From: Paraglomus occultum
Lineage: Eukaryota; Glomeromycota; Glomeromycetes; Paraglomerales; Paraglomeraceae
Length of the DNA: 17,625 nucleotides
Assembly: GCA_910592205.1 (NCBI GenBank)
Contig: CAJVPJ010000746.1
Span: forward strand, 1-17,625
Direction: 5' to 3'
In this document: piece after piece, positions 1 to 9,783 of the stretch
Layout of the letters: each line of letters begins with the position of its first letter
How positions within the stretch are numbered: position 1 is the first letter of the stretch
Notes under the pieces: generated by a model
What the model was told of the DNA's origin: nothing
The model's database searches: none
Seen by the model: the letters and a program-made list of their open reading frames with translations, nothing else
Program-made: the position numbers and the translations under genes

Positions 1-102
1 AAGAAATCAGTCCAATTAAATTTCAAAGATTGGCGAAGTTAACCAATCTAATTACAAGATCATGTGTAACATATAAATTCAAAACAAGCCAAAAAGAAGA
101 AC

Positions 103-1165
103 ATGCAGTATCGGTATAGCGACTTTTATGAACTCAAAGAGATTGGATCTGTGGTTACGGAATGGTTTATACTGCCAAGTATAAAATGTATTCGGAAGCG
201 AATATGCCACAAACTGTTGTACTCAAACGATTTAAAAATTTTGATAAAAACTCCGGAATTATTTATTTCCGAGGTAAGCAATAATTGGTACTATTAATTA
301 AATTGATATCTAAGCTGACTCTATTTATTCTTTATTTAATAATTCAGAAATCATGCCAAGTGTTCAAACAGTAATCCATTCCTTCACCTTTATGGAGTGA
401 CCCAAGACCCAGAGACAAAAGAGTACATGATTGTTATGCAATATGCTAACAATGCAGTCTTTTGTCTTATTTGTTCAAAATATTAACAAATTGACGTGGT
501 TGGATAAATTAGAGCATTTGTACGATATCGCAACTTATCTGTTTTGTATTCATGATGCGGGTTTAGTGCATTGTGATCTTCATGGCGGGAACATAGTTAT
601 ACATAACAATACGCGTCATAATGAGATGAGGTCATTGATATGCGATCTTGGTCTTTCGCAATCAGTAAATTTACGCGAGTCAAATGCAACTATTCGAGGC
701 GTTTTGCCATTTATTGCACCGGAAGTCTTCCATACCTGCACATTTACTCAGAATCGGATGTGTATTCATTTGGTGTCATTATGTATTTGATTGCTATTGG
801 TGAACCACCATTTAGAGATTGATCGTTTGACAAATGTTTAACGATACGTGTTTGTGAGGGACTGCGACTGTCGATGCCTGATTTTGCGCCAGAGAAATAC
901 AAGAAACTTGCCGAGCGGTGTTGTGATACTGATCCTGATAAGCGTCCAAAGAATGGAAAGACACTTTACAATGATATTAGCAAGTTTATTGAAAATGTGA
1001 AAAAAGATAACAACACGTGGAATACTATATATCATACTGATATAAAGCTGTTATCACGTCTCGAAAAAGAGAGTAAATATTCCAGCACACTTACCTACTG
1101 GAACTTTGCCTAAACCGAGAAATAGTTATGATTTAGATTCAGCTGCAGGTACGGTTACGTGTTGA
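103..1165 (+). pseudogene. Decayed TKL-type protein kinase
   Basis: Pieces of one kinase domain lie in order across the three + frames. The N-terminus FYELKEIG leads into a glycine loop readable as CGYGMVY after a 1-base shift near 150, then VVLKRF (ATP lysine) and KTPELFISE after another shift near 247. A 74-nt intron (274-347, GTAAGC...TTCAG, branch-like CTGAC) follows. Exon 2 gives NPFLHLYGVTQDPETKEY, then shifts near 452 and 478, then the catalytic loop HCDLHGGNIV (HRD changed to HCD), DLG for DFG, and APEV. A further shift lies near 753 before SDVYSFGVIMYLIAIGEPPF, a TGA at 820-822, then the C-lobe with RCCDTDPDKRP. A last shift near 1095 leads to a tail ending in TGA at 1163-1165. An AATAAA overlaps 1170-1175. 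At least seven lesions make it a pseudogene. Some shifts in homopolymers could be assembly errors, but the TGA and the shifts outside homopolymers argue for real decay. Confidence 0.88.
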
Positions 1166-2400
1166 TACAAATAAATCAACTTACAATATTAACACCGAGC
1201 ATTTCTTGTATTTAGAGACTCAACCTCTTTTTGAAGACTTTTAATTAAGTGGGCTTGTTTACAGTATATAGTAAATGTCTACTTTAATCACTTGATGCAT
1301 GCTCAATGTTAACCTGATTGTCCATGATGCATTTCCATTCGTCATTTCAGGTAAGCTTTATACGAATTTTTTACAATCGCTTTTATACATTCTAATGCAA
1401 ATCCAATTTCTTATGCATACTGTTACACCTCCCTTGATGTCGTGGTTGTAATTATAAAGAAACAAATTGTGTACCGCAATATAAATGTATAAAAACAAAT
1501 GTATCTTGATAACCAGGCAACTGTCATTACATTTCAGTTTATATAATGCTAGAATTTTTTGTTTTATCAACTCACAATACTTTTCCCCCCCTCTCTCAGT
1601 GAAGTGACACCAATTTCTAGTAAAGTTTGATTGGCTTCGCCAAATGATTAAATGTCAAAGAAATTTTGTGATTAGTACTTGTTTTGGGTAAAAAACTTTA
1701 TGGACTTCGACGATCATCCGAAAATGTTATAATTAGACTACAATTGACGATTATCAGCTCAGGTTTGTAGGCACTTATTATTATTATGATCAAATACACA
1801 TCAAATTATCCAGTTCCCCAAAATTAATAGTTAAACAATATTACGCCAATTTCAAAGGAATATAAAAATTCAGTTTTTTTATCGCTGTTTTCTTTTCGAC
1901 ATAAATAAAAAATTATATATATATTTACTAAAAAGAAGCAATAACACAACTTATAACACAGCTTGGTTAAATGTCTTATCGATATATTTTCTCTCGACAC
2001 TAACGAAATGATTTTCGATGGCACACAGCAATACGCCTACTCCATTACACCAATAATAGTCCCACAATCATTCATACTGGAGTCCTTCTGCTGCATTGTG
2101 TAAGATTCTATCTCGTCTCAACGACGACTTTGCCTAATTTTCCGTGTATTCTATGCTCATACTGCTCGCGCTTTCATTCAACAAAATGGATAGTTAAAGA
2201 TGGAACTATCAGATATTCTTTCGAATTATCTTACCCCCCAATGATTCAACAAAAATTGCGGTTTGCGGCAGCAGCAAATCTAATTCTGATTGAGCTATAA
2301 AGGCTTGCATCAATATTATGCAAAGAGAAAATATCTCTCCTGTTGTCTTCATACCAGCTTAGGCCGATCACGTTTGTCGGATATCGTAGTTTAACAGGCA
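1166..2400. other. Intergenic, no supported gene
   Basis: AT-rich, with only short ORFs of no recognisable family. A C/T-rich run sits at about 1582-1600. Codons just before 2402 could be eroded upstream sequence of the Helitron remnant, but I cannot show it. Confidence 0.6.
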
Positions 2401-3086
2401 AATGGGAAACCGAAAAGCACTAACTCTCTATTCTTATTCTGATATGCTTGGTGCTTTCTTACAACAAACAGACTTGTCCAAACCTCGCAACCGTTGGTAT
2501 CATCCCATCATTACACTATGCATGTGAATGGCTGCAAAATAACAATCCTTATTTAATTCTCATCATTCTCTGGTAAAATGAACAGTCTAAGTCTTCAGTT
2601 AATCTATCAACAATGTGGCCACAAGCAATACACATCCTGAAGATAATAATACTGCTCGCACTACTCACTCGTCTCAGATATAGTAATGCCGCCTTACGTT
2701 TTACCTGATGAAATACATAATGAGGATGCTCATTATTCCCATTTTTATAGTTTTCTTCTGAATAATGATGAACAAGAGTTGCCACTAAGTTTCTCAGATC
2801 CTGAATTAGACTGTTATTATTTCTCGACCAATTTCCCGATGCCATGGTGATTTACACAACCATTCACCCACCAACAATAATAGCGCTTTGACATACGGGA
2901 AATACATAAAGACTAGACTAATAGGATATAATGTTCGCTCCAGACTTTATCTAATATAGTTAATGTGGTCTTATATGCATTTGGAACAAATTTAAAATTC
3001 CAAAACACTGTACGAATACGCCGTCAGCGTTCTGCTGACATTACGTCTTCCAGTCCTCCGCTTTCATTATACTGATCAAATGATTA

Positions 3087-3410
3087 TTACCGTAAACTCT
3101 CATGAATAAGAGCCTACCATGAATAAGGGCCCCCCTATATAAAAGTGGCGATCATGTGATAAGATCTGTAATGGTTTGAAAACGGTTAACCCCCCTACCC
3201 CCCTCATCACCCACTTTATTATCAACCAATAACGCCATATATGATATATGCAGCTCATGATTATGTAATAAACGAAAATAACGCGGGCAACTGTTACGTG
3301 ACGATGGGTGGCTTAAAAACAATGCAAAATGATCTACAACCAACCCATCCATGAATAAGAGCCCCCTTATATGATGAAGGGGGGCCCTTATTCATGAGAG
3401 TTTACGGTAA
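3087..3410. mobile_element. 324-bp MITE with TA target duplication
   Basis: The terminal inverted repeats start TTACCGTAAACTCTCATGAA and run 28 bp with one mismatch. They are flanked by TA at 3085-3086 and 3411-3412. The element has no coding capacity; an apparent 66-codon minus ORF inside it is chance. Subterminal motifs are C/G-rich, and the unit beginning CATGAATAAG occurs several times. Removing the element plus one TA copy rejoins the Helitron frame as ATG ATT AAA GAT, which confirms both ends. TA duplication suggests a Tc1/mariner-type mobiliser, but the termini do not let me name a superfamily. Confidence 0.85.
3350..3396. repeat. Strong hairpin at the 3' end of the MITE
   Basis: CATGAATAAGAGCCCCC is followed by a short AT-rich loop and then GGGGGGCCCTTATTCATG, forming an almost perfect stem-loop. 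It contains the inner part of the right terminal repeat. A related direct copy of the CATGAATAAGGGCCCCCC unit lies at about 3119-3137 near the left end. Confidence 0.8.
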
Positions 3411-3706
3411 TAAAGATAAATCAATACCATTGCCAACTTTTATACGCGCAGGTGACTCTTACTTTAGAGAAAAAGGGTATCATTTAAATACAATGGTAAA
3501 GGCTAAACGTTTACCTTCTCTATTTGTTACTCTATCTATGGCTGGAAACGCTTTAAAGAAATTCTACTCATACATACGTGACGAATCAGAATGAATAACC
3601 TTATCTACTGATTTCTTAAAATCTTATATTTTATATACTTTACCTTATCTTTTAAATACAACTAGTTCTGTGTATAACGCTGTAAACTTTTAGTAAACCA
3701 CGCAGA

Positions 3707-3735
3707 GGGCGTAGCCCCAAAAACTAAGCTTCTAG
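3707..3735 (+). other. Possible Helitron 3' terminus
   Basis: A small palindrome GGGCGTAGCCC (3707-3717) is followed 6 nt later by CTAA (3724-3727) and a little further by CTAG before a T (3732-3736). Autonomous and non-autonomous Helitrons end with a short GC-rich hairpin and CTRR. Its place about 110 bp downstream of the Helitron coding remnant on the same strand fits. The stem is short, so the call is tentative. Confidence 0.35.
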
Positions 3736-3963
3736 TTATAACGAACAAAAACGATGCTGTTTTTATTTACAATTACTACGATAAAAGTGACTAAGGTTTG
3801 AAAAGCGCGAGTCACATTTTAACAATAATAAAAAATCAAGCGTGAACAAAAATTTGTTTATAAAAGCTGTTTTTATATCATACTTTATAATGTAGACATA
3901 CTGTTTGCTGATTTTGCAATTTGACATGTTTATTAGAACGTGAATAACATTATTTCTAGCATG

Positions 3964-3969
3964 TTTATT
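3964..3969 (-). promoter_or_regulatory. Possible polyadenylation signal (AATAAA) for the AIG1 gene
   Basis: AATAAA on the minus strand lies about 110 nt downstream of the stop codon of the AIG1-type gene. The interval 3736-4079 otherwise shows no gene. Confidence 0.3.
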
Positions 3970-4079
3970 TACGCTTTTAATAAAACTGCTTGATAAAACC
4001 AAATGTAATTATATTGTCTCGAAAATTTATCCAAAAATTATTGACTGTTTGGAGTACATTACCACATGGAAATTTAATA

Positions 4080-6582
4080 TTAACATGTAGTTTTTCGCCA
4101 AACGTGCTTACCTTCAATGCTACAACCTTCACTTTTAACTGGATTTTGTACGCATCTCCAACATACTAATGTACAACCAGGAGCTTTGCAAGAATCATGT
4201 TTGCAATCACTACAGTCACTATCGTACTCATGATATATTGTGTTACAACAACTATATTTGTATGTACAACCCGGTGCTGCGTAGAATTTTCCACAACAAT
4301 TATATTGACGCGCGCATCCCTCTGAGCCATACTTTTTATTGCAGCATGTCCACTTTTTATCTTCGAAAAGAGCCCAGCTATTATTAAGGTGGCCAGGATG
4401 AAGCCTTTTAATTCCTGCTTTATGAACAGCCTTTAATGGTTCAAGATGAATTTTTGTTTTTTCTAAATGACATTTTGGGTTTGCAAACCTCGGATCAGTT
4501 TCTTCAGAACAATTTAAGCATTTAACCTTTCTGATCTCGAGAGAAATCGGGTAACTAGTATGCCCTCTCATTAAAATCTCATACTTGGCGAGAATTTGTT
4601 GTGGCTCTGATTTTTTGAAAACATTGTCGTTGTTCATTTCTTCATTGGTCAACCTATTATAAAACTTTTGCCAGTGTTCATTGAGACTTTCGAATAAAGT
4701 GATTTCAAAATTTCCAGTATTCCCAAGTAAATTTTTTTTTGTGTCTGGCTTGCAACCGTATTTTTGTTCATAAACCTTTTTAGCTATTTCCTGAGCAGCA
4801 GCACGAGGACCTTCTCCACGTCTGCAATCTTGGGTAACAATGATAACATTATCCCATACATTGTTTTTACAATCTCGTGCCAAAGTTTCTATAAATTTTG
4901 CTTGACGTACGAGAGAGGCAGTTTTTCTACACTCGTACTTAACAAACCACAAAATTGTTGTTATATTAGGTATTTTCCTATCCTGCATCTCACGTAAAAT
5001 CGAGCGCATTGTTTCATTGTCACTCTCTTTGTCAACGTCAGTAAGTCCAGGTGTATCAACGAAAAAGTTTCCGTTTCCGATATCATAGAACGTAACTTTA
5101 TCGGTTTCAGGCTGGGTAATATGACCGACATTTGCGTTTGCACCGAAAACAGTTGCAGTATAACTTTTCCCGAGGCCCGTTCCTCCGATTGCAACAATGC
5201 ATTGTTTTTGTTGTGACTAAATAATACAACATCATATCGATTATTAGTTGTCATTGCAAATTTTTTGAATAAGGCATTTTATTTAGACTTTTTCTGTGAC
5301 ATTACTTACGTTTAATATTTCGCTCCAATTGTGCTTTTTTTCGATACTACACCCTTTATTTTTAACCGAAATTTGCCCGCATCCTGAACACACTAGTCGA
5401 CAACCAGGTTCAACATTGCATTCATCTTTACATTCTTTGCTGTTACTGCAGTCATGAAGAATCGTGTTACAGCAATTATACATTTTGACGCAACCGGCAC
5501 TGCCTATGGGTCGTTTGCAGCATCTATATCGAGATTTACATCCTACTGAGTATAGCTTTCCGCGGCAACATTTCCACCGTTTTTCTAGCGTATATACGTT
5601 TGCCGGTCCTATAATCGAACTCAAGTCTTCGAGTATTTCAATGTCAGTGGGCTGATTAGGGTGAAAATGTTCAGCTCTTTCGCTGTGAACTTGCTTCCAT
5701 GGTTCAGGATGAATTAATTTTTTTTCTAAATGGCATTTTGAATTTGCTAACCTTGGATCAGTTTCTTCGGAACAATTTAAGCATTTAACCTTTCTAAACT
5801 CGAGATGTATTGAACTGTTGACATGTCTTGTCATTAAGGACTCATACTTTGAGAAAATTCGTTTTGGTTCAGATGTTTTAAAAACATTATCTGCGTTCAT
5901 TTGATAGCTGGTCAAATTTTTGTAAACATTTTGTTTACGTTCGCTGAGACTTTCGAATAGACGGATTTCAAAATATCCAGTATTTGCAAGCAAATCCTTA
6001 TTTGCGCCTAGTTTACGATGATGTTTTTGCTCATAAATTATTTTAGATATTTCTTTAGCAGCAGCTTTAGGACCTTCTCCACGTTCGTCTCCTTTGGTAA
6101 CAATAATAGTATTATCCCATACATTGCCCGTATGGTCTCGTGCAAAAGCTTCTATAACTCTTGCTTGACGTTTAAGGAAGGTAGTTGCTCTGTTTGCGTA
6201 CGCCACAAACCACAAAATGGTTGTTATTTTGGATATTTTTTTATCCTGCATCACACGCAAAGTCAAGCGAACGATTTCATTGTCTACTTTTTCGTCGTTA
6301 CTATCACTGAACCCAGGTGTATCGACGTAGAAACTCCCGTTTTCGATATCATAAAACGTAACTTTATCGGTTTCAGGCTCGGTCGAGTGACCGACTTTTG
6401 CGATTTTTGCACCGAAAACAGTTGCAGTAAAACTTTTTCCGAGGCCCGTCTCTCCGATTGCAAGAATGCATTGGTTTTGAAGGAACTGAGTAATAATAAT
6501 AATAACAATAATATGAAATTGTATAGATTAGTATTTGTATGTTAGTCTTTGTCAAATCTACGTTTATATTTACATTTGACAT
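4080..6582 (-). CDS. Tandem double AIG1-type GTPase with cysteine-rich tails
   Basis: Three predicted exons: 6582-6562 (7 codons from ATG), 6485-5310 (392 codons) and 5216-4083 plus stop, giving 777 residues. Intron 1 is 76 nt (GTAGAT...CTCAG); intron 2 is 93 nt (GTAAGT...TTTAG, branch-like ACTAAT). All junctions are phase 0. Each half has an AIG1/GIMAP-like G domain: P-loops GETGLGKS (18-25) and GGTGLGKS (410-417), switch motifs DTPGF (62-66) and DTPGL (453-457). Each then has a KCLNCSEETDPR zinc-ligand-like segment and a tail of CC/GC cysteine units. AIG1-family proteins bind GTP and often oligomerise at membranes or in immunity-like responses; no substrate can be inferred here. Alternative: two genes, but the downstream half has no usable first exon of its own, and its first in-frame ATG (5009) lies after the P-loop and DTPG. 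Intron 1's GTAGAT donor is weak, so exon 1 is the least sure part. Confidence 0.85.
4083..5216 (-). other. AIG1 module 2 (exon 3)
   Basis: The C-terminal GTPase module, residues 400-777. It is closely similar to module 1 (GGTGLGKS, DTPGL, ITTILWFV, RGEGP, KCLNCSEETDPR, GCSIEGKHVW). The G4-like position reads TQDC instead of TKGD, so guanine specificity may be weakened. The tail has the CC...GC units YNCCGKFYAAPGC and YSCC and a CxxC pair (CWRC). A GTAAGC inside the GCSIEGKHVW codons is probably not a splice donor, because the same residues are coding in module 1. Confidence 0.85.
5310..6485 (-). other. AIG1 module 1 (exon 2)
   Basis: The N-terminal GTPase module, residues 8-399. G1 is GETGLGKS, G3 is DTPGF, and a G4-like TKGD follows IIV. 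The middle holds KCLNCSEETDPR, then CHLEK and IHPEP. The tail carries units such as RYRCCKRPIGSAGC and MYNCC, then CSGCG, and ends in GCSIEKKHNW. Every motif expected for nucleotide binding is present. Confidence 0.85.
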
Positions 6583-6832
6583 TTCGCACAACCCGTTAGA
6601 AAGACTAATGCAAAATGTTTTCTAGCGGTACTAGTATAGAAATGCACAAAGTATTAGTAATAAGCAACTTGTTTGTTGTCGCGCGATGACGTACTCTTAA
6701 GCAGGTAATTTTAATCAAGTTGTGTCTGCTGAACAAACTATGGGTTGTTTTCTCTGCCAAGATTTACCCACTACGTACTTATAATGTTATTGGTGGGAAC
6801 ATCAACATATTGTAATTATTAACATATTGTAA

Positions 6833-6890
6833 CCACTTTTTTATTTGTTGACTCAGCTACAGCCAATACTATCAATTTACATAATGTAAA
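6833..6890 (+). repeat. Dispersed repeat, copy 1
   Basis: It shares an identical 22-nt core (TTTTTTATTTGTTGACTCAG plus CT, 6837-6858) with 9038-9059. Similarity continues through GCCA, TACTA and AATTTACA. It is probably an ancient mobile-element or intergenic repeat; termini are not defined. Confidence 0.65.
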
Positions 6891-9032
6891 CTTTTTCTTT
6901 TTCTTATCGACACAAAACTGTCTTCCGACTCTAAAGTAAATAGTGGCTAGTAGCTAGTAGCTGTAGTTGTAGCTATGGGACTACAAAAAATGCTTGTCGG
7001 AAGGCTTGTTATATAAAATATTTGTTTGGTAATAAAACAAAATATTGCCAACACGCAATAAATTCAAAACGTGGGTTTGCTCAAAAATTGTTTTCTGTCA
7101 GTACAACAATTTCGCGAACACTACACTGATTTTACTGGTTCTCTAGTCTCTAACTTTGTCGTTTACTTCATACTCTTCACTCTACAGCGACTGACAACTA
7201 ATTTTTTTCCATGTGTTTGTCCTAAATATAACAACTTTTATTTATCATGTAAAAGTAATTTTGCATACACAAAGTATAAATAAACTAGATTGTCTGACTC
7301 GCGATTAATAATGCCTTTAGACTAGACTAATTTCAAATAAAGGTTAAAAGTAAATTTACCTGCTCGACTCTAATGCTTTACAAAATTTTCCAACAGAATA
7401 TGTTCAACAACCCATTCTCCTCCTCACTTTCAAAAACTGTTTGATTTCTGGCAGTTACCGTAACTAAGAATTAATAATCTACCTATTATTAGATAAACGT
7501 AAAAGCAGTATTACCAAATTCGTGTGCTAGTTTTTTTTTTTCCAATCTCAATAATAGTGTGTACGCACGATAGTTATTTATGTAAGTATTGCCAAACTAT
7601 ATTAAATGTAATGTTATTTCCTGTTTAATAAATGTCGAATATTATACAATACTATTGTTTAAACAATGTACATACGTGAGCATATGCATGTACAACATAT
7701 TAACTCATCCGTTATTATTACTGATCTACAACTATCAGCTGATATTTTACAATTCACACGATACAATAAACAACATCTCATAACACTAAATAATACAAAG
7801 GTGTGTAATCCTTTAATCTTTAAGACTATTGACAATCCATTCGATAATGAAAGAAAACGCTACGATTGCTCAAAAAACTCTTTTACTAACTTGAGTCATT
7901 GTCCAATTTTATTCAACTTTCTTCAAACACATTATATTTAACACAAACCATAGACGTCTCATGTTTTCACACAAATCCACTGCAGTATAATTAAAACTTG
8001 CTACCACCATCGATAACACACCCCAAATACTAGCGCTAGCACAAAAATTATCAAACAACATTATGCCGGTTAATCTGTTGGAAAGAAACCTACTACTACC
8101 AGTAAAGAATTGAGAAAACAAATGTAATGAATGCTCAATATTCTACGCAAATATATCAACACCCGCTTTCATTTTCCATGCCAGTATTCTAGTCTTTTTT
8201 TCTTCGTTCTGTTCCGATTCTCTGTCGTGAGTTGAGTTGTTGTAGTTATTGTTGTGAGCAGTGTTGTAATCCTTTGCTTATGGGTTGCGGTCTTTGTTGT
8301 AGACTACAATCCGTTGTTACCGACAGATACCATTCCATGGTCTGTTATCGTATGGTTGTGACAAAGTGAGTATATGGAAGCAACTTGCAAATAAAATGGT
8401 TATTCAGATGTGGTCGAAGTAGAACACAGACCCAAATAAAATAATTTACGGGAATGGATTCCAAGGGATTACATGGAATCTCGTTTCGGAAACATTATGG
8501 AACAAAAACATATCGAACATGGGACCAGCACCCAGCAGTTCAGCAAACACAATAAGTACTGTTGTGGAGGTAATTAGTTTTTCTTTATTATCCTTGTTTA
8601 TCTATTTGCTATCTGCACGACGACGGCGAATAATAATTATATTTTGTTAAAGAGTCAGTTAATAGCACATGAAATTGGAAGACATGTCAGGTGAGGTGTC
8701 CCTTGATATTGAGTGAATAAGACGAAACTAAGCGCCAGTCATGTTATTATTATGTTTAAGTCAACGCGAGAGTGTAATTGATATCAGTCGACTCACGCAT
8801 TCTTATGTCAGTTACTCACAATTGTATTAAAATGGTGAATTGAGATTCCAACGCCTATAAAACAAAGTTTAGTCAATAATGTTTTTCGCAATGGTTTTTT
8901 ACTAAGCCTTTACCTCGTAAATCTTGTTATGCTGTATGTAGCATAATAATAGACATTGTCATTAGATTTGTGTTATTGCAATGTCCGTTTGTGAATAAAT
9001 GGAATTCTTGTCCAAAATCTGAAGATTGAATC

Positions 9033-9095
9033 CACATTTTTTTATTTGTTGACTCAGCTTTGGCCAGTACTACTGTACTATTAATTTACAAATTC
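9033..9095 (+). repeat. Dispersed repeat, copy 2
   Basis: Direct-orientation partner of the repeat about 2.2 kb to the left. The core is identical, and the part after GACTCAGCT has about a 10-bp insertion relative to copy 1. Confidence 0.65.
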
Positions 9096-9742
9096 CATGA
9101 CATCATCAGACATTTGTGTTACACCGGTAGAAACGGCATCGTACTCGATGAAGCTAAGTAAGAAAGTAAGACTGTCTGTTCTCGCACTACGACTAGTTTT
9201 ATCATTATAAAAGAAACCAAATGTAAGACATTTTTTATTGCTGAGTTATTAGATTTGGCGTGTCCGAAATTACACTTTTTTAGTTGCAGGTCGCTTCCGT
9301 ACACAAGTAGCGATATTTTCCCCAACACTAACGATATTTCAAATCGTCGACATGCCGTTGTACATCCATCTTCAACTACAGTACCACATTCCAAAGTTTT
9401 GTTTGGTTAAGAATAAGGCCAACAGTCTTATCATCGTCGAGAAGAGAATATACCGACCGAAATGTTACCGGTCACTAGAGAAATACATCCAAATTGAGTC
9501 AGCAAAACAATAAATAGTGAATGGATCCAAACACTCTTGGTGAATATGCCTACAATATTGTACAGGTCATCAATAATAGCAGGAATGCTCTCCATTCGTT
9601 CAATCCTCGCTGGTTTTGCCCGGAATTTCTAACAACACGATCTAATCTCCTGTTCTTTCAAAATTCTTTCTTGTACTAATCTAACTCTCTTCTCTCATAT
9701 CGATTTATCTGTCTTCATATATGATAAACAAGCCGTGTTTAC

Positions 9743-9748
9743 TTTATT
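9743..9748 (-). promoter_or_regulatory. Polyadenylation signal (AATAAA) of the RING/TPR gene
   Basis: A canonical AATAAA on the minus strand begins 36 nt after the stop codon at 9784, a good position for 3' end formation. Confidence 0.5.
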
Positions 9749-9783
9749 AGCATCATGACAGTGATATCAAAATCATGATTACC

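Larger units (their letters stand above)
2402..3594 (+). pseudogene. Helitron-like N-terminal (Rep-like) remnant
   Basis: Six consecutive + blocks in shifting frames resemble the Helitron_like_N region of Helitron replicase-helicases. Block 1 (from 2402) has ALTLYSYSDMLGAFLQQT and PRNRWYHPII. Block 2 (about 2514-2555) has CEWLQNNNPYL. Block 3 (2686-2848) has LPDEIHNEDAHYSHF then LPLSFSDPELDCYYF. Block 4 (about 2849-2995) has YGKYIKTRLIGYN, a stop, and MWSYMHLEQ. Block 5 (about 2999-3071) has FQNTVRIRRQRSADI. Block 6 begins DQMI at 3073, is interrupted by a MITE, and resumes at 3413 with KDKSIPLPTFIRAGDSYF, KAKRLPSLFVTLSMA, ending at the TGA before 3595. Many frameshifts and stops show it is dead. 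The later catalytic Rep motifs and the PIF1-like helicase are absent. The family call is from memory of the motif pattern. A Helitron_like_N profile search on the joined frames would settle it. Confidence 0.72.
6583..9742. other. Long intergenic stretch, no supported gene
   Basis: It contains the presumed promoter side of the AIG1 gene (minus-strand start at 6582). ORFs here are short, often lack ATG and match no family I know. A G/T-rich block lies around 8220-8310. Around 8440-8575 all + frames are largely open and end near GTAATT, which could be an orphan exon or chance. A 91-codon minus ORF at 9119-9394 has no recognisable features. A dispersed repeat pair is listed separately. Confidence 0.6.

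Noticed and set aside
2549-2845. 98-codon minus ORF
   Set aside because: It is antisense to Helitron block 3, which has recognisable residues on +.
3152-3352. 66-codon minus ORF
   Set aside because: It lies wholly inside the MITE and has no protein features.
4100-4125. GTAAGC near the end of module 2 as a splice donor
   Set aside because: The GCSIExKHxW residues it would disrupt are conserved as coding sequence in module 1, and no good downstream exon follows.
4080-5009. Module 2 as an independent gene starting at ATG 5009
   Set aside because: The P-loop and DTPG lie upstream in the same open frame, which continues to a splice acceptor at 5217. Starting at 5009 would cut the G domain in half.
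6018-6545. 175-codon + ORF
   Set aside because: It is antisense to AIG1 module 1; its composition mirrors that gene.
9119-9394. 91-codon minus ORF
   Set aside because: No ATG context, splice partner or domain stands out; it may be chance in a long gene-free region.
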